Source: Shimia gijangensis
GTDB taxonomy: Bacteria; Pseudomonadota; Alphaproteobacteria; Rhodobacterales; Rhodobacteraceae
Direction: 5' to 3'
DNA: 64,000 nt
NCBI RefSeq assembly: GCF_900142085.1
Contig: NZ_FQZQ01000007.1
Span: forward strand, 110,435-174,434
In this document: positions 47,622 to 57,505 of the stretch, piece after piece
How the letters are laid out: each line of letters starts with the position of its first letter
Position numbering within the stretch: the stretch's first letter is position 1
Position numbers and translations under genes: made by a program
Notes under the pieces: model-generated
Database searches by the model: none
What the model was told of the DNA's origin: nothing
Seen by the model: only the letters and a program-made list of their open reading frames with translations

Positions 47622-47960
47622 ATGACTACTCCAGCTTTCAATCCTTCGCATGTATATCTGGCCTTTCAGGTGATCCCGCGTCTTCGCGAAGGCAACAACT
47701 TTGAGGTGGTCGACAAGGCCATCGCGGTCGTAAAGGCTGCTGGCGTTCCGTTTCAGGTTGGTGCTATGGAAACCACAATGCGGGGCGAATTGGATCACCT
47801 TTTAAGCGTGGTGAAAGATGCCCAACAGGCGTGCATGGATGCTGGCGCAGTTGAAGTCATTACCAACATCAAAATTCACAATCGCAGCCCCGAGGCCACG
47901 GATACATTCTGCACCTATGAACGGGGCGTGACCTCTGCCAACTATATGTTCGTGGGCTAA
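47622..47960 (+). CDS. MTH1187/YkoF-type thiamine-binding protein (DUF77)
   Basis: 112 residues. HVYLAFQVIPRLREGNNFEVVDKAI, QVGAMETTMRGELDHLLSVVKDA and VITNIKIHNRSP fit the small ferredoxin-like family that binds thiamine or its hydroxymethylpyrimidine moiety. ATG 47622 begins the conserved region, and the in-frame sequence upstream runs through the rpsA end and terminator, so it is not part of the gene. It is followed by an SDR gene 42 bp later. Confidence 0.8.
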   Translation: MTTPAFNPSHVYLAFQVIPRLREGNNFEVVDKAIAVVKAAGVPFQVGAMETTMRGELDHLLSVVKDAQQACMDAGAVEVITNIKIHNRSPEATDTFCTYERGVTSANYMFVG

Positions 47961-48002
47961 GTTTCGGGGCCATAGAGTTTTCGGATATCGAAGGGAAGAG
48001 TT

Positions 48003-48755
48003 ATGAGTTCAAAGGTTGCGTTGATCACCGGTGCGGCGCGCGGCATTGGATTGGCCACGGCCAAGTTGATGCAGGCTGATGGGTGGCAGATTGCCATGCT
48101 GGATCGAGACACAGATGAGCTGGCGATTGCCCTGCCGCAAGTGCCCGGCGCCGTCGCATTGCCGTATGACGTGTCGCAACCTGATCAGGTGGATCAGGCC
48201 ATGTCGGATGTGTTTGACCAATTTGGGCGTCTGGATGCGTTGGTTAACAACGCGGGCGTGGCCGATTTCGGCCCCATTGAGCAAACCGATTTTCAACGCT
48301 GGCGTACGGTGATGGAAACCAACCTGGACGGCGTGTTCTTATGTTCTCAAGCCGCCATCCCGATGCTCAAAGCCAGCCGCGGGTGCCTGGTGAATATCGC
48401 CTCAATCTCCGGCCTGCGCGCGTCTACGTTGCGGGTGGCCTATGGCACCTCCAAAGCGGCGGTGATCCAGCTGACCAAACAGCAGGCGGCAGAACTGGGC
48501 GAATTTGGTGTGCGCGCCAATTGCATCTGCCCCGGCCCGGTACGCACAAAGCTGGCCATGGCTGTGCACAGCCAAGAAATTATCGACGCCTATCATGATG
48601 CGATCCCGCTCAATCGCTATGGCAGTGAAGCCGAAATTGGCCACGCCATTGCGTTCTTATGTTCGCAAAAAGCCAGCTATATTACTGGCCAGATTTTGGC
48701 GGCTGATGGGGGATTTGATAGTACAGGAGTCGGTTTGCCGGCTCTGCGCGATTAA
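48003..48755 (+). CDS. short-chain dehydrogenase/reductase
   Basis: 250 residues. NAD(P)-binding TGAARGIGLA, the Asp at LDRDTDEL favouring NAD, the LVNNAGVADF motif, catalytic Ser in NIASISGLRAS and YGTSK (Tyr/Lys), and the C-terminal GQILAADGGFDS are a complete classical SDR. The substrate is not identifiable. It has its own ribosome site (GGGAAGAG) and precedes ihfB by 259 bp of non-coding DNA that contains no recognisable gene but does carry the ihfB promoter. Confidence 0.87.
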   Translation: MSSKVALITGAARGIGLATAKLMQADGWQIAMLDRDTDELAIALPQVPGAVALPYDVSQPDQVDQAMSDVFDQFGRLDALVNNAGVADFGPIEQTDFQRWRTVMETNLDGVFLCSQAAIPMLKASRGCLVNIASISGLRASTLRVAYGTSKAAVIQLTKQQAAELGEFGVRANCICPGPVRTKLAMAVHSQEIIDAYHDAIPLNRYGSEAEIGHAIAFLCSQKASYITGQILAADGGFDSTGVGLPALRD

Positions 48756-49014
48756 CACCTTTGTGCAGAAGATGCATCGGGCACGCCCCTTTTTCATTCC
48801 GAATCAATAGGTTCTCTGCGCTGCCGCACCAACAGAATTTTGCCCTGCAACGGTAGGAATTCTGGCGATGATCCGCCGATCAGGTGGTTTTTGTACGAAT
48901 CTGGCGTGAAATTTGCCGTCTTGCAGCGTCATTTCGTTTCCGTTTCTACGGATTGTTTCTATAGTTGCTGAGATGCAAGCGACAAGACATGCACGCCTAG
49001 GGAGACACCAAAAC

Positions 49015-49296
49015 ATGATCCGTTCCGAACTTATTCAGAAAATCGCCGATGAAAACCCGCATCTCTACCAGCGGGACGTTGAGCGGATTGTGAATACAAT
49101 CTTTGACGAAATCACGGATGCCATGGCCGACGGCGACAGAGTCGAGCTGCGTGGTTTCGGAGCATTCTCGGTCAAGAAGCGCGATGCACGTGTGGGGCGC
49201 AATCCGCGCACTGGTGAATCGGTTTCAGTCGAAGAAAAGCATGTTCCCTTTTTCAAAACTGGCAAGCTGCTTCGCGACCGTCTCAACGGAAAGTAA
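49015..49296 (+). CDS. ihfB: IhfB, integration host factor beta subunit
   Basis: 93-residue HU/IHF-family DNA-bending protein: [17 protein letters not shown], the [20 protein letters not shown] arm with the NPRTGE(S) proline loop, and [15 protein letters not shown]. It pairs with IhfA to bend DNA at WATCAR sites. ATG 49015 has GGGAG upstream. The extra in-frame codons from 48913 are not conserved-looking. It lies just before lapA (three bases apart). Confidence 0.95.
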   Translation: MIRSELIQKIADENPHLYQRDVERIVNTIFDEITDAMADGDRVELRGFGAFSVKKRDARVGRNPRTGESVSVEEKHVPFFKTGKLLRDRLNGK

Positions 49297-49299
49297 ATT

Positions 49300-49650
49300 A
49301 TGCGCTACATACGCTATGCCTTTTGGGCTGTGGTGGGAATTGGGTTGATCTCGGTGGCGATTGCCAATCGTGGCATCGTGACCCTGCATCTGTTCCCCGA
49401 AGCGATCTCTGATCTTCTTGGGCTCAACCACAATATATCTCTGCCGTTGTTCATCGTGATCCTGATGAGCGTGGCCGTTGGTTTGTTGATCGGTTTTGTC
49501 TGGGAGTGGTTGCGCGAGCACAAGTTCCGCTCGGAAAAGAACCGCACGCAAAAAGAGCTGAAAAATACCAAGCGCGAAATTCGCCGAATGAAGGGCTCTC
49601 AAAAAGAGCACAAAGACGAAGTTCTTGCCCTTTTGGATGAGACGGGCTGA
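49300..49650 (+). CDS. lapA: LapA-domain membrane protein
   Basis: 116 residues. Two N-terminal helices (RYAFWAVVGIGLISVAIA; PLFIVILMSVAVGLLIGFVW) are followed by a basic coiled coil (LREHKFRSEKNRTQKELKNT). The DUF1049/LapA domain in enterics takes part in lipopolysaccharide assembly with LapB. No lapB is visible here. It begins three bases after ihfB, so they are cotranscribed. trpF follows 89 bp later. Confidence 0.82.
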   Translation: MRYIRYAFWAVVGIGLISVAIANRGIVTLHLFPEAISDLLGLNHNISLPLFIVILMSVAVGLLIGFVWEWLREHKFRSEKNRTQKELKNTKREIRRMKGSQKEHKDEVLALLDETG

Positions 49651-49739
49651 GCCTGCGGGCCTGGAATTTTGAGTGTTTCTGAAATAATGAAGGGCGGGGG
49701 CGGTTTGCTTTCCGCCTTTTGCGTCTTTAATGGGGTGGC

Positions 49740-50405
49740 ATGGATATCCGGGTGAAAATATGTGGGCTGACGCAGCCCGAACATGTGCATGCTGTGGCCG
49801 AAGCGGGGGCGGCCTATGCGGGGTTCGTGTTCTTTGAAAAGTCGCCACGCCATCTGACTGTTGAACAGGCGCGTGATCTGGCGCTTGAGGCGCCGGTTGG
49901 ATTGGCCAAAGTGGCGCTGACAGTGAACGCCGATGATAGTTACCTGGACTGGATTGTAGAGACTGTGCCGCTGGACATGCTTCAGCTGCACGGGAGCGAG
50001 AGCCCTGAACGCGTGGCAGAATTGCGTGAACGGTATGGTCTGCCAATCATGAAGGCGGTGGGGATTGCCGAAGAGCCGGATTTGGCGGCCTTGCAAGAAT
50101 ACAGTGCCGTAGCCGATCAGCTGTTGGTCGATGCCAAGCCTCCAAAGGGGGCGGTGCTGCCGGGGGGCAATGGATTGGCGTTTGACTGGCGTTTGGTGAA
50201 CCGCAAATATTGGCCTTGTCCGTGGATGTTGGCGGGGGGACTGACCCCGCACAACGTTGCGGAAGCGGTGCGCATGACCGGGGCGAGACAAGTGGATGTT
50301 TCATCCGGGGTCGAGTTCGCCCCAGGGCAAAAAGATGCCAATCTGATCCGTGCTTTCGTGGAGGCCGCGACAGGCAAACAAAAAGATGTGCCAATTCTGC
50401 GTTAA
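49740..50405 (+). CDS. trpF: TrpF, phosphoribosylanthranilate isomerase
   Basis: 221-residue TIM barrel. [14 protein letters not shown] holds the catalytic Cys, [20 protein letters not shown], and the catalytic Asp with phosphate loop LLVDAKPPK (usual general acid) and [21 protein letters not shown] close the barrel. It converts phosphoribosylanthranilate to CdRP. trpB is 72 bp downstream. trpA lies ~10 kb away on the other strand. Confidence 0.95.
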   Translation: MDIRVKICGLTQPEHVHAVAEAGAAYAGFVFFEKSPRHLTVEQARDLALEAPVGLAKVALTVNADDSYLDWIVETVPLDMLQLHGSESPERVAELRERYGLPIMKAVGIAEEPDLAALQEYSAVADQLLVDAKPPKGAVLPGGNGLAFDWRLVNRKYWPCPWMLAGGLTPHNVAEAVRMTGARQVDVSSGVEFAPGQKDANLIRAFVEAATGKQKDVPILR

Positions 50406-50477
50406 AAGTAATTTCGCATGGCAAGTTTTCCCAAATCGACCTAAATACACCTGAGATTCCTATTCGGAGACCTGATC

Positions 50478-51716
50478 ATGTCGAACGATCTTTTCAACAG
50501 CTTCATGAATGGCCCTGACGAAAAGGGCCGTTTTGGTGATTTCGGGGGGCGGTTTGTATCGGAAACCCTGATGCCGCTGATCCTTGATCTGGAGGCCGAG
50601 TATGAAAAGGCCAAGACTGATGACAGTTTCTGGGCCGAGATGGACAACCTGTGGAAATACTATGTTGGGCGTCCAAGCCCACTGTATTTCGCCGAGCGTA
50701 TGACCGAGGCGCTGGGGGGGGCTAAGATTTACCTCAAGCGCGATGAGTTGAACCACACTGGGGCCCATAAGATTAACAATGTCTTGGGGCAAATCCTGCT
50801 GGCACGCCGCATGGGGAAAACCCGGATTATTGCCGAGACCGGTGCCGGACAACACGGCGTGGCCACGGCCACTGTCTGTGCGCGATTTGGTCTGAAATGC
50901 ATCGTCTACATGGGCGCACATGATGTTGAGCGGCAGGCGCCAAACGTGTTTCGTATGCGGCTTTTGGGGGCAGAAGTGGTGCCGGTGACCTCTGGTCGTG
51001 GCACGCTCAAGGATGCGATGAATGATGCGTTGCGCGATTGGGTCACCAATGTGCGCGATACATTCTACTGTATCGGTACGGTGGCGGGCCCGCACCCTTA
51101 TCCAGCGATGGTGCGGGATTTCCAGTCGATTATTGGCAAAGAAGTCATCGATCAGCTACCTGAACACGAAGGTGAAGGCGCGCTGCCAGATACGTTGATT
51201 GCCGCGATTGGCGGTGGATCAAACGCGATGGGCTTGTTTTTCCCCTTCCTTGACCACGAGTCTGTGAACATCATTGGTGTTGAGGCGGGTGGCAAAGGCG
51301 TGAATGAAAAGATGGAGCACTGCGCATCCCTGACCGGCGGTCGTCCCGGCGTTTTGCACGGCAATCGCACTTATCTGTTGCAGGACGACGATGGGCAGAT
51401 CCTCGAAGGATTTTCGATCTCGGCAGGGCTGGATTACCCGGGGATCGGACCGGAGCATTCCTGGCTGCATGACACAGGTCGTGCGCAGTATGTGTCGATC
51501 ACCGACAAAGAGGCGCTGGAGGCGTTTCAGTTCTGTTGCGCTCAGGAAGGTATTATTCCGGCGCTTGAGCCAAGCCATGCTTTGGCGCATGTGATCAAGA
51601 TTGCACCTGATCTGCCCAAAGACCACGTATTGGTCATGAACATGTGCGGTCGCGGTGACAAAGACATCTTTACTGTTGCCCGCCATTTGGGCTTTGACAT
51701 GAGCGACGCCGATTAA
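50478..51716 (+). CDS. trpB: TrpB, tryptophan synthase beta subunit
   Basis: 412 residues. The PLP lysine is in [29 protein letters not shown] is the serine-side loop, and [13 protein letters not shown] binds the phosphate. It joins indole and serine in the alpha-beta complex with TrpA. It is read with trpF. The usual third member is encoded at 60648-61439 on the minus strand. N- and C-termini are complete. Confidence 0.97.
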   Translation: MSNDLFNSFMNGPDEKGRFGDFGGRFVSETLMPLILDLEAEYEKAKTDDSFWAEMDNLWKYYVGRPSPLYFAERMTEALGGAKIYLKRDELNHTGAHKINNVLGQILLARRMGKTRIIAETGAGQHGVATATVCARFGLKCIVYMGAHDVERQAPNVFRMRLLGAEVVPVTSGRGTLKDAMNDALRDWVTNVRDTFYCIGTVAGPHPYPAMVRDFQSIIGKEVIDQLPEHEGEGALPDTLIAAIGGGSNAMGLFFPFLDHESVNIIGVEAGGKGVNEKMEHCASLTGGRPGVLHGNRTYLLQDDDGQILEGFSISAGLDYPGIGPEHSWLHDTGRAQYVSITDKEALEAFQFCCAQEGIIPALEPSHALAHVIKIAPDLPKDHVLVMNMCGRGDKDIFTVARHLGFDMSDAD

Positions 51717-52021
51717 CTTATTGGGTAAAATCGCCTGGTAATTCGCGTGTCTTCTTTTGGCGAAGTCCTGTCTGGCATCTGCCACGATTGCAAGTGCCGC
51801 AAATGGGTTCATGGGCAAAGCTGTTGTAGAGAATGACCAATCAGGATTGGACGCATAGTGAACTGCGTCGCACTTTTTGGGGACGCTGACGAATTTTGGG
51901 CCGGAGCCAGGATCGTGCGCGTCCTCGCCGTGATGGCATGAATTAGTGTCAAAAACGGGCGTCACTATTTGGCTCGAACCTTTCCGTTGACCCCCACAAA
52001 TGACCGTCGCATTGTCGCGCA
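51717..52021. other. 305-bp intergenic region, no gene recognised
   Basis: Between trpB and the FAD oxidoreductase I see no gene, strong hairpin or terminator. The strings read as coding on the minus strand here are the extension of an antisense frame of trpB. The downstream part must carry the promoter of the FAD oxidoreductase. Confidence 0.5.
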
Positions 52022-53386
52022 ATGCAAAAGATTCTTGAACCATCCCGCGAAATTGATGTGATCCATAAGACCGACGTTCTGGTCGTCGGTTCAGGCCCGG
52101 GAGGCCTGTCTGCCGCTCTGGCCGCGGCGCGGGCCGGCGTCGAGGTGACGCTTGTTGAACGCTTTGGGTGTTTTGGCGGAAACATCACGGTTGTTGGTGT
52201 TGAGGGCATGCATTGGTACCGCCACGAAGACACCGTCGAATCCGATGGTATCGCACGTGAATTCGAAGAGACGGCCAAGGCGGCTGGCGCGGCCGTACCC
52301 GAAAGCCAGTCGTTGAGCTACGAGATTGACAGCGAGGGTTTCAAACTGGTCGCGGACAATATGGTGCAGGACGCGGGCATTCATCCGATGCTGCATCGCT
52401 CTTTTGTGGCGCCGGTCATGGACGGCGATACGATCACTGGCATCATCACTGAATCCAAGGCAGGGCGAGAGGCGATTCTTGCCAAGCGGGTGATTGATGC
52501 CACGGGGGACGCGGATGTGGCCCACCGCGCTGGAGCGCCCTGCACCAAGGCGCCACGCGAAGACCTGATGGCGGCCTCGGTGATGTTTCATGTGGCTGGC
52601 GTCGATAAAGCCCGTTTCATCGAAGGTGTAAAAGCTGATCCACAGACCTACAAAGATTGGGGTGGTGGCGGTGAGTGGAATATCGAGACCTCCGGCAAAG
52701 AGGACGATATGTTCTCGCCCTTTCTGCACAAGCCATTTGCTCAGGCGATCAAAGCCGGCATGATCCCAGCACAGTTAAATACGATTGCGGGCACATGGGG
52801 CGCGGCGCATGACACGGGCGAGCTGACGTACATGAACCTCATTCATCTGGCCAATTGCGACGGCACCGATCCGAATGATCTGACGGTTAATGAAATTGAG
52901 GGGCGCCGTCAGGCGATGTTGGCGATCGAAGCTTTGCGCGCCTTTACGCCCGGCTGTGAAAACATTCGGCTGCGAAATTTTGGCATGTCGCTGGGCATTC
53001 GCGACACGCGCAAAGTGACCACGCAATATGTGATGACCAATGAAGATGCGCGCGAGCAAGGCAGGTTTGAGGATTCGATTGGTATTTTCCCCGAGTTCAT
53101 TGATGGCTATGGGACGTTGATCCTGCCAACCACGGGTCGGTATTTCGAAATTCCCTATCGCAACATTTTACCAAAGAAGGTGAAGAACCTTTTGATTTCC
53201 GGACGCGCGACAGGCGGTGAGAAATACGCTCACGCCGCGACACGAAACATGGCCTGCTGTGCCGTGATCGGGCAGGGGGCCGGGGTGGCTGCCGCACTTT
53301 CGATCAAATCCAATCGCGAACTGGAAGACATCGACGTCACGGCGATTCAGTCAGAACTGGACCGGCAAGGCGCCCGGGCTCACTAA
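52022..53386 (+). CDS. FAD-dependent oxidoreductase (FAD_oxidored family)
   Basis: 454 residues. The dinucleotide fold is DVLVVGSGPGGLSAALAAAR with the terminal Glu in LVERFGCFGG. A central DATGDADVAHRAG loop (second FAD contact) and a C-terminal NLLISGRATGGEKYAHAATR segment place it among the FAD_oxidored family related to succinate dehydrogenase-like and tetracycline-type oxidases. The substrate is unknown. ATG 52022. The stop codons of this gene and the convergent DUF2237 gene overlap by four bases. Confidence 0.85.
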   Translation: MQKILEPSREIDVIHKTDVLVVGSGPGGLSAALAAARAGVEVTLVERFGCFGGNITVVGVEGMHWYRHEDTVESDGIAREFEETAKAAGAAVPESQSLSYEIDSEGFKLVADNMVQDAGIHPMLHRSFVAPVMDGDTITGIITESKAGREAILAKRVIDATGDADVAHRAGAPCTKAPREDLMAASVMFHVAGVDKARFIEGVKADPQTYKDWGGGGEWNIETSGKEDDMFSPFLHKPFAQAIKAGMIPAQLNTIAGTWGAAHDTGELTYMNLIHLANCDGTDPNDLTVNEIEGRRQAMLAIEALRAFTPGCENIRLRNFGMSLGIRDTRKVTTQYVMTNEDAREQGRFEDSIGIFPEFIDGYGTLILPTTGRYFEIPYRNILPKKVKNLLISGRATGGEKYAHAATRNMACCAVIGQGAGVAAALSIKSNRELEDIDVTAIQSELDRQGARAH

Positions 53387-53769
53387 CCGCGATCCGGGGG
53401 CGTTGTCGCATAGATTTCCAAAGTGTCGAGCGGCACAATCTCAAGGGTCTTTTGATGTGTGGCCTGAAGGTTGACCATTGGGGCACAGCCTTCATCATGT
53501 GCCTGCAAAAACCGTGAGGCACACAGACACCATTGATCTCCGGGCTTTAGTCCATAGAACCCATATTCAGGTCGGGGTGTAGACAGATCGTTGCCAAGGT
53601 ACTTTGAAAAAGCCAGAAACTCGGCCGTCATCAGGGCGCAAACTGTGTGCACGCCCTGATCTTCGTAGCAGGTGTTGCAATGCCCATCGCGAAAGAACCC
53701 GGTGACCGGATCACGTGAACAGGCCTGCAGCACCGTTCCCAACACATTGACCGAAGGTTCCATTTGCAT
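53383..53769 (-). CDS. DUF2237 family protein
   Basis: 128 residues. NVLGTVLQACSRDPVTGFFRDGHCNT is the DUF2237 opening, with further cysteines in VHTVCALMT and QWCLCASRF and the end HQKTLEIVPLDTLEIYA. The conserved cysteines suggest metal binding or redox, but no biochemical role is established that I know. ATG 53769 begins the conserved core. Longer frames upstream are not supported. It ends overlapping the FAD oxidoreductase stop. Confidence 0.8.
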   Translation of the reverse strand: MQMEPSVNVLGTVLQACSRDPVTGFFRDGHCNTCYEDQGVHTVCALMTAEFLAFSKYLGNDLSTPRPEYGFYGLKPGDQWCLCASRFLQAHDEGCAPMVNLQATHQKTLEIVPLDTLEIYATTPPDRG

Positions 53770-53848
53770 TCGTGTTTGCCCTTTGGTGGGGTCCTGACGA
53801 CATAAGCCTATAGACAAAAGGCGCTTGCGCCAACCTCGCGCAAAGTCC

Positions 53849-54349
53849 CTAACAGTTTGCGTCCTCCACGACACCAGTCATGTTCACAGCGTCCAGGTTG
53901 GTGAATTTTATCTCAACACCAGTCATATTGGCCTCTGTCAGATTTGCGTCGGCAAAATTAGAGGCGAAAATCGTGACACCGTGCAGGCAGGCTCCGGTGA
54001 GATTTGCATTTATGAAATTTGAGTCTTTTATGGTCGCACCCGACAAATTCGCCCCGACAAAACTAGCGCCAGTGAAGTTCGACGCATCCAACGTTGCGCC
54101 AGACAAGTCGGCACCGCTGAAATCAGCACCAGATACATTGGATCGCGTTATGACTGCGCCGCTCAGGTTTTGACCGGCGAAATTTGCGCCCGATACGTTG
54201 TCTTCAAAGATGGTCGTGACATCGGCATTGACTAGGTTCGTAACTTTACCAAAGCGTTCCTGCAATTGGACAAGGCCTTCGGGAGCGACAATGCCGCTCT
54301 GTCCGCCTAGAAATAGTGTTGCAACAAAAATGCCTGAAAAAATATTCAT
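53849..54349 (-). CDS. secreted pentapeptide-repeat protein
   Basis: 166 residues. A signal-like N-terminus (NIFSGIFVATLFLGG) precedes about 20 tandem five-residue repeats of the A(D/N)LSG type (SGANFAGQNLSGAVITRSNV through MTGVEIKFTNLDAVN), which form a right-handed beta helix. Final residues contain a cysteine (EDANC). ATG 54349 has GGAGG six bases upstream. Unlike cytosolic Qnr-type proteins, it appears to be exported. Partner unknown. Confidence 0.82.
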   Translation of the reverse strand: MNIFSGIFVATLFLGGQSGIVAPEGLVQLQERFGKVTNLVNADVTTIFEDNVSGANFAGQNLSGAVITRSNVSGADFSGADLSGATLDASNFTGASFVGANLSGATIKDSNFINANLTGACLHGVTIFASNFADANLTEANMTGVEIKFTNLDAVNMTGVVEDANC

Positions 54350-54502
54350 GAGATCCTCCAAACTAACGTGTCTCGCCCCAAAGACTAGCTGACCCAGGAC
54401 GCGCTGTCAGACGAAAAGGTCGCCCGGACATTCAATGTGAGGGCTATTGCAGAGGCCAATTTAGCGTTGTGATGTGCCGCCGTACTGTTGCATTGGCGCC
54501 TG

Positions 54503-55666
54503 TCACAGCCCCTCGGCGATCTCGCGGAACATGGCGATGTTCGTGTCGGTCACACCGTCCTCTTTGAACTTACGATCTGCCGAATTCATCGCGATCACCA
54601 CGCCTAGCGGGCGGTTGATATAGATGTATTGGCCATAAACACCGATACCGAAAAACTCACCTTCGCGGGCGTCTTTGGGCATCCACCACTGATAGCCGTA
54701 TTGCAGCGCGTCCGTGGCTGTCTTGGCGCTTGGAACGGTACTTTCAGCCACCCAATCTGCCGGAACCACTTGCTGGCCTCCATACATCCCGTGTTGCAGG
54801 AACATCTGGCCGAACCGCGCATAATCCCGGGTGCTGATGTTCAGACCGCCCAGAACAAAAGCCGCACCTGCACCATCGGTGACATAGTACGGGCTTTGTT
54901 CATAGCCCAAGGGTTGGATGATTTTCTCAGATAAAAGTCCGGCGACATTGCGGCTGGTGGCGCCTCGGATCACCATACCCAAAACGTGCGTGTCGATAGA
55001 TACATATTGCCACTGGCTTCCGGGCTCAACGAAGGTGTCTTTCAGGCTGGCGGCAAAATCGTCCAGTGTTCCGCCAAGAGCCAACACGCGACCCATCCGG
55101 TTGATGTCTGAGTTATAGTCCAGATAATCTTCGTCAAAGGTGACACCCGAAGACATCTGCAAAACGTTTCGGATCGAAGCCCTGTCATAAGCGGATCCAA
55201 TGAGCTTTGGAGCGTACTTCGTCACCGGATCATCAAGGCTTTCAATGTGCCCCTCCGCGACTACGACTCCAAATAGGGCGGACAAATAGGATTTCGCCAC
55301 CGACCATGAAATGCGCAGGTCTTCGGGAGATGTGTCCTTGTAGTAGCTTTCGTGCAGCAACGAGCCATGTTTCAGCACAACCAGACCCGTGACAGCGCGA
55401 TCTTCGACCCATTGGCTGAGCCCCGCAGGCATGGCCGCCGGTTCACCTTTTGGGATTTTCGAAACTGGACCACTGCCACGGTCAACCTCTCGGGTCAGGA
55501 ACGCAGCATTCATATTGGAAAAGTTTGAAACAATTTTTTCTTCCGAAAACAATGTGTTAACAGCAAGGAGGCGATGGATTTCTTCCCGTTTCCACGCGTA
55601 AAGCACCGCTGCTGACAGCACCAGAAACAGTAAAATTCGACCCAACCATTTTCCAAAAGTCCGCAT
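54503..55666 (-). CDS. membrane-anchored serine hydrolase (beta-lactamase/class C fold)
   Basis: 387 residues. An N-terminal hydrophobic helix (ILLFLVLSAAVLYAW) anchors the protein. The SxxK motif is in SWSVAKSYLSALFG, the YxN-like region in QWQYVSIDTHVLG, and the late GYQWWM region replaces the KTG box. It resembles 6-aminohexanoate-dimer hydrolase-like and EstB-type esterases. It is unlikely to be a true beta-lactamase. ATG 55666 follows GGGGAGAA. It stands alone between the pentapeptide gene and the pth region. Confidence 0.82.
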   Translation of the reverse strand: MRTFGKWLGRILLFLVLSAAVLYAWKREEIHRLLAVNTLFSEEKIVSNFSNMNAAFLTREVDRGSGPVSKIPKGEPAAMPAGLSQWVEDRAVTGLVVLKHGSLLHESYYKDTSPEDLRISWSVAKSYLSALFGVVVAEGHIESLDDPVTKYAPKLIGSAYDRASIRNVLQMSSGVTFDEDYLDYNSDINRMGRVLALGGTLDDFAASLKDTFVEPGSQWQYVSIDTHVLGMVIRGATSRNVAGLLSEKIIQPLGYEQSPYYVTDGAGAAFVLGGLNISTRDYARFGQMFLQHGMYGGQQVVPADWVAESTVPSAKTATDALQYGYQWWMPKDAREGEFFGIGVYGQYIYINRPLGVVIAMNSADRKFKEDGVTDTNIAMFREIAEGL

Positions 55667-55723
55667 GAGTTCTCCCCTTTGCCACAATTCCGCATAGTCA
55701 GCCGGTGTTTGGCAAGTGTAACG

Positions 55724-55912
55724 TCAGGACAGGGCGGCGGGTCCTTGCCAATTCACCCAGCGCCCGTGAAAGTCGACCCGGCCAAGTTCGACCGTCAGAT
55801 CGCTGGATCATTGCGCATTTAGCAGTCCCGGCAGGCGCGCCATGAACGGGCTGTCTAAACCTTCGCAATATCCTGCCTGCTCGGCAAAGGCTTTGCGTAG
55901 AGCGGCGCTCAA
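55724..55912 (-). pseudogene. DUF2332 remnant with its middle deleted
   Basis: On the minus strand after pth, TTG 55912 overlaps the pth stop (TTGA) and begins SAALRKAFAEQAGYCEGLDS, then PFMARLPGLLNAQ and TGA at 55808-55810. In the same frame, DLTVELGRVDFHGRWVNWQG follows and ends at TGA 55724. The first part is the N-terminus and the second the C-terminus of a DUF2332 protein, which is normally several hundred residues. The central part is missing. The gene follows pth in related genomes, from memory. This is an inactive relic. Confidence 0.7.
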
Positions 55913-56589
55913 CGAAATTTATCCGCGAGCTTTTGCAATGGGTTGCGCGTGTCTTCCTGCGGCTCCGGAGCTGTAGATTTGGGCGACGGGTCCACTTTGG
56001 GCTTGCTCGTAGATGACCGTGGTGGGTTCACCCGCAATGCCACAGCATTCATGAATTTACCCGTGTCACCGTCCGCCAATTGTGGCGCGCCGTCCGAGAT
56101 GCCACGCAGAAGGTCATCCAGCCAATCCTGATCTGCCTTGGCAAAATCGCGCAGCACATAGCCCGAAACCGCGTTTTTGTTGCCTGGATGCCCAATGCCC
56201 AACCGGACCCGGTCATACTGTGGCCCAATATGCTGATGGATCGACCGCAGCCCATTATGCCCCGCATGGCCACCACCAAGCTTGACGCGGCATTTGCCGG
56301 GGGCGAGGTCCAGCTCGTCGTGGAAGACGGTCACATCCGTAGACTCAAGTTTGTAAAACCGCATGGCTTCCCCAACGGACTGCCCGGACAGGTTCATGAA
56401 GGTTTCCGGGCGCAACAGGATCACTTTTTCGCCGCCCAATCGCCCTTCGCAGACCGAGCCCTGAAATTTACCACGCCATGGGGCGAACCCGTGATCTTCG
56501 GCGATGCGCTCAACGGCCATGAAACCGATATTGTGGCGGTTGCCGGCGTATTTCCCACCGGGATTTCCCAGACCTACAAAAAGCTTCAT
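55909..56589 (-). CDS. pth: Pth, peptidyl-tRNA hydrolase
   Basis: 226 residues. LFVGLGNPGGKYAGNRHNIGFMAVER has the catalytic His and Asn, and VFHDELDLAPGKCRVKLGGGHAGHNGLRSI the active-site Asp and His. It recycles tRNA from peptidyl-tRNA that has dropped off ribosomes. The C-terminal ~40 residues (PKVDPSPKSTAPEP) are a low-complexity tail longer than in E. coli. A hairpin terminator separates it from rplY upstream. Confidence 0.95.
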   Translation of the reverse strand: MKLFVGLGNPGGKYAGNRHNIGFMAVERIAEDHGFAPWRGKFQGSVCEGRLGGEKVILLRPETFMNLSGQSVGEAMRFYKLESTDVTVFHDELDLAPGKCRVKLGGGHAGHNGLRSIHQHIGPQYDRVRLGIGHPGNKNAVSGYVLRDFAKADQDWLDDLLRGISDGAPQLADGDTGKFMNAVALRVNPPRSSTSKPKVDPSPKSTAPEPQEDTRNPLQKLADKFR

Positions 56590-56661
56590 CGCATATCATC
56601 CCAGTACCGGTGTTGTTCGGTTATATTTCTCTGCGCGAAACGGATCAACACGCTGCAAAAG

Positions 56662-56691
56662 AAAAACGCGACCCCAGACAGGGCCGCGTTT
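56662..56691 (-). terminator. terminator after rplY
   Basis: On the minus strand an AAACGCG...CGCGTTT stem with an inner CCC/GGG pairing closes a short loop and is followed by TTTTTCTTTT. It sits between rplY and pth, so pth is probably read from readthrough or its own promoter. Confidence 0.75.
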
Positions 56692-56716
56692 CCAAATCTT
56701 GCCGTCAAGCAGAAGA

Positions 56717-57367
56717 TTACTCTTCTGTAGCTTCTGCTGCGACTTCTTCTGTTGCTTCGCCGTCTTCATCGCCTTCTTCGTTCTCAGCCGAACGCAGACC
56801 CGATGGAGCCGAGATGTTCGCGATCACAAAGTCACGGTCGATGGTGGCTTTGGAGCCTTTAGGCAGATCAACCGACGAAATGGTGATGGTGTCGCCAACT
56901 TCCAGACCGGCCAGATCAACAACGATCTTTTCAGGAATGTCACCAGCGGTCACTTTCAGCTCAACGTCAGGACGCACAATCGTCAGAACGCCACCTTTTT
57001 TCAGACCGGGGCACTCTTCTTCGTTGATAAACTCAACGTGGATGAAGAGGTCGATCTTGGTGTTGCGGTGCAGACGCAAGAGGTCGATGTGCGTCGGAAG
57101 GTCTTTGACAACATCGCGCTGGACGTTGCGGCAGATCACGCGCACGTCGTCGTGGCCTTCAACCTTCAGGTTGTAAAGCGTCGACAGAAAGCGGCCAGCT
57201 TTCAGTTTTTTCAACAGAACGTTGAAAGGAACTTTGATTGCGATAGGGTCTGTTTCGCCACCATAAACGACGCCTGGTACCATACCATCGCGACGTGCCT
57301 GACGAGCGGCGCCCTTGCCTGTCCCCGTACGGACTTCGGCATTCAGATCAGGAATCTGTCCAGCCAT
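56717..57367 (-). CDS. rplY: RplY, 50S ribosomal protein L25/general stress protein Ctc
   Basis: 216 residues. A beta-barrel 5S-rRNA-binding domain (residues 1-95: [37 protein letters not shown]) is followed by the C-terminal Ctc extension ([20 protein letters not shown]) and an acidic, Glu-rich tail ([15 protein letters not shown]). The long form is usual in alphaproteobacteria. Confidence 0.96.
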   Translation of the reverse strand: MAGQIPDLNAEVRTGTGKGAARQARRDGMVPGVVYGGETDPIAIKVPFNVLLKKLKAGRFLSTLYNLKVEGHDDVRVICRNVQRDVVKDLPTHIDLLRLHRNTKIDLFIHVEFINEEECPGLKKGGVLTIVRPDVELKVTAGDIPEKIVVDLAGLEVGDTITISSVDLPKGSKATIDRDFVIANISAPSGLRSAENEEGDEDGEATEEVAAEATEE

Positions 57368-57505
57368 GTGAATTCTCCAATTTGATTAGGGCGGGGTTCC
57401 TCCAAGGCTGTAACCCCGCGTGAAGTCGCGCCTATACCCTAGAGTCATGATGTTGAAAAGGGGGATTCCGTATGTTTTGTGGGATAAACCGCCCAAAATT
57501 ACCTG

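Noticed and set aside
51219..52043. Minus-strand frame extending from trpB into the following intergenic region
   Set aside because: Mostly antisense to trpB, and no domain is visible in the part that lies outside it. A short plus-strand Cys-rich string near 51785 (CHDCKCRK) is also not enough to call a gene.
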